Source: Escherichia coli (lineage in GTDB: Bacteria; Pseudomonadota; Gammaproteobacteria; Enterobacterales; Enterobacteriaceae). Taken from it: a DNA stretch of 64,000 nucleotides. Where the stretch lies: positions 4,374,521-4,438,520 of the forward strand of contig CP089930.1 of the NCBI GenBank assembly GCA_021307345.1, in the 5' to 3' direction. The notes under the pieces are model-generated. The model searched no databases, was not told where the DNA came from, and saw only the letters and a program-made list of their open reading frames with translations. How positions within the stretch are numbered: the first letter of the stretch is position 1; each line of letters starts with the position of its first letter. Position numbers and translations under genes: made by a program. Below are positions 61,971-64,000 of this stretch, one piece after another.

Positions 61971-62516
61971 CTTGCACCTATCATAAAATTAAAACAAGTT
62001 GATAGTAGTCAAATAACAACCAATTAAATACACAATCATAATCAGGATGATGTGCATTTATATTTTTATACACAAAATTATAGTTTGCAAATTTTAATAA
62101 ATTTCATTTAAGATTAAATTATTATATGTATATTGTTTTTTATTCTAACGTATTTCAAAGTTACATTTTTTCAACGATTACTATGCTTTTTATTAACATA
62201 AACTCACTACAACGCACCTGAAACCTCTTGCTATATATATGTCAACCGTTTGAATTTAAAATAAAAAGAGTATCATTTTTACTTGCATTTCTTATCAAGT
62301 CACATTCAACAACAGTAAAAAAACATTATTAGAACCATTCAATTAACAAAAAACCAACATCCAGCTTGCTTAATTTTTCTTTATTAAACGATATTGAAAA
62401 TCAATTGATAAAATACATCTAAACAACCTTTTGGGGCGCAAAAGCATAACATCAAACAAACAAATAACACACCGAAAAAACTCACAATTAATAACCTATG
62501 ATATACATACTGTTTA
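61971..62516. other. A+T-rich region upstream of appY
   Basis: About 550 bases, mostly A+T, without a gene. Probably the appY promoter region, likely bound by H-NS given its composition. Confidence 0.5.
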
Positions 62517-62636
62517 TTATGGTTGAATAAGCCACTCGATATCTGGTGCTACGGAAGTGTCCACACGGTTTAGCAACACCCGATACTTTTTCCTGGCTTC
62601 CAGCAACGGGGTTTCTTCCTCCGTTGCATATACAGC
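62517..62636 (-). pseudogene. C-terminal fragment of a phage tail-fibre assembly protein
   Basis: Minus-strand frame with no start: [20 protein letters not shown] followed by [12 protein letters not shown], the conserved end of Tfa proteins (normally ...[22 protein letters not shown]). The rest of the gene is missing. In DLP12, tfaX likewise lies upstream of appY. Confidence 0.85.
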
Positions 62637-62646
62637 TCACCTTTTT

Positions 62647-62953
62647 TCACCCACGATTAACCAACAGCCAGACCAGCAGACACGCCACCACCGGCACAGC
62701 AAAATCCATCAGGCTTGCCACATCCCAAGCTCGCGGATCAAAACCGCCCCACCGCATATTCATACGCTTGCATGTCGAACATTTCAATCCAGCGATATTC
62801 TGCCTGGGTGTGTTCACGCGCAATGAAGAACGTACAACAGCTATCGCTCCGTAAGCCCAGTTTCGGTAAAAAGACAACCAGTATCTGCGCAGCCACAGCA
62901 CAAAGTGCATGAAGTAAGGGGCTTATATCCATTATTTCCTCTTTCAGCTCCAT
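62647..62953 (-). pseudogene. frameshifted small membrane protein, phage-like
   Basis: Two overlapping frames together give a plausible protein of about 100 residues: the first (from ATG 62953) begins MELKEEIMDISPLLHALCAV and runs to QAYEYAVGR; the second continues FDPRAWDVASLMDFAVPVVA and ends LLVWLLVNRG. They meet at a run of four T (minus strand) that would need to be three. Hydrophobic helices lie at both ends. I do not recognise the family; context suggests a phage accessory gene. Confidence 0.55.
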
Positions 62954-64000
62954 TCCCGAAGCGGTGTTTCCAGCTCCACGACATAATCAGAGAATACAGA
63001 AACATCAAACAAGTCATCAGAATGCGATGTTGACAAAATAACCGTCATTCCGGATACAGACAGGTTCTCCTCTTCAGTTACCCTGTTTCTGTGTAGGTGA
63101 ACCAATTTCATCGACTAACAGTTTATTCTGGAGGTCTTCATCTTCCTCCAGTCAAGAGATGACAGGAAGGATTTAAACTCTCTGTTACCAGGAAATTTCA
63201 AGTTAAATCTTTCATACTGCCTCCTTGATTTGCCTGTCATTTAATTCTTTAAACCAGACTCTGAAATTTCTGATGTGTCCAACAAATGACGCGTTCCTGC
63301 TGCGGTCTGCCCACCAACCGGTACGATGTTGCTGTAACTCAAATATTTTTACCATTAAGGTTTGTTGTATAATTACCATTGCATATTGCATTTACTGATA
63401 AATCAGATTTAGCTCTCACACCACAATGAACCTTTCTCCATCTGAGGAAATTTGTGGCTGAACCATTCTACGTTGGCGCTTATCTTTCATGTTGAAACAA
63501 ACCCAGCGTAACTAATTATCATCAATACTGGCCCTCCAACATCAAATATCCTTGCGCAACATTGGGCGTGTACCAGTTCCTCTTACTTCGCACAATACTG
63601 TAAAGGCCGTGTTGACAGGTTATTCGCCGAGGGGATAGTAACCACATCACTTGCGCGTGTGTTGGCATTGTAGTTACAATAAATGACGATGCCGTATTGC
63701 CCAGTTCAATTTGCGGCGTCGTCATGGTTAATGTTGAGTCATCATAGAATGGCTCATTACTTATTTTATTGTCATATAAAAAGCACAGTTAACGGTATCA
63801 ATGTCCGTATTAGCTGTATAAGTGGCCTCATAGTAGGTCATCGCCTGTTGTTCAGCTTTGGCTGTTATAAGGGATGTATTACGCTTACTGTTGCGATCGG
63901 TTTCAGATCAAAAATAAGAGTCAACAAGAAGGTACTGTTCCACCAATAATAACTGAAACTCTAAAACCGCACTTTACGCCAACCCAAAAAAAACATTTTC
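62954..64000. other. mosaic of broken, unidentified fragments
   Basis: On the minus strand several short coding-like pieces are present: 63212-63391 (a 59-residue frame, FELQQHRTGWWADRSRNASF ... RQIKEAV), the overlapping piece ending ELETPLREWS just before 62953, 63522-63760 (STLTMTTPQIELGNTAS, with an alternative frame IYCNYNANTRASDVVTIPSA), and near 63760-63870 (TAKAEQQAMTYYEATYTANT). Stops and frame changes break each. A fimbrial-subunit or phage origin is possible but not shown. No gene is called. Confidence 0.4.

Overview
The window is chromosomal DNA from an Escherichia (E. coli or a very close relative). Nearly every gene in the first 47 kb is a recognisable E. coli core gene of full length, in the order known from E. 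coli K-12 for the sdaA-to-znuB segment. Several proteins (PdeD N-terminus, PphA, MinC, PdeG) differ from the K-12 versions as I remember them by more than usual within the species. A divergent E. coli lineage, a cryptic clade, E. fergusonii or E. albertii are all possible. This was not aligned, only recalled.

Layout. 1-7500: end of the L-serine deaminase gene sdaA, the c-di-GMP phosphodiesterase pdeD, the membrane protein yoaE with the overlapping small gene yoaL, and the mannose PTS operon manXYZ. 7500-12800: yobD, the manganese exporter mntP behind a yybP-ykoY (Mn2+) riboswitch, rlmA, cspC with a shortened yobF, yebO, mgrB, yobH and the regulator kdgR. 12900-24700: yebQ, htpX, prc-proQ, msrC, the lipid-transport pair letA-letB, rsmF, yebV. 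24800-33500: yebW, pphA, the antisense sRNA pair SdsR/RyeA, the copper-related cluster copC-copD-yebY, holE, yobB, exoX, ptrB, yebE, yebF, SOS gene yebG. 33500-42000: purT, then the sugar-acid and glycolytic block eda, edd, zwf, hexR, pykA. 42000-47060: lpxM, mepM and the zinc uptake genes znuA / znuCB with a Zur operator between them.

At about 47.1-47.6 kb the K-12 order breaks. znuB is followed by ycgN-ycgM-ycgL, minCDE, ymgG-ymgD, ymgF and pdeG (ycgG), a block that lies near 26 min in K-12 and runs here in the opposite sense to K-12. From the K-12 map as I recall it, the two joined points lie about equally far from dif, so this looks like one end of an inversion across the replication terminus.

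From about 54.7 kb to the end the DNA is A+T-rich and mosaic. It holds ykgJ, a low-G+C yeeN, an IS200 remnant fused to a fragment of a lambdoid Rz lysis gene, two decayed phage-type tRNA genes (Ile-CAU and an Arg-UCG-like one), an unknown exported protein, an IS3-family remnant, and the last 166 bp of icd with its terminator. The icd fragment is the hallmark of an icd-integrated prophage (as in e14 or phage 21). Next to it sits the convergent ompT-appY pair followed by a tail-fibre-assembly fragment, the same arrangement seen at the end of prophage DLP12. The last 1.5 kb contains broken phage-like fragments only. I see no intact prophage, CRISPR array or convincing new system; the points of interest are the rearrangement junction and the nested decayed prophage modules.
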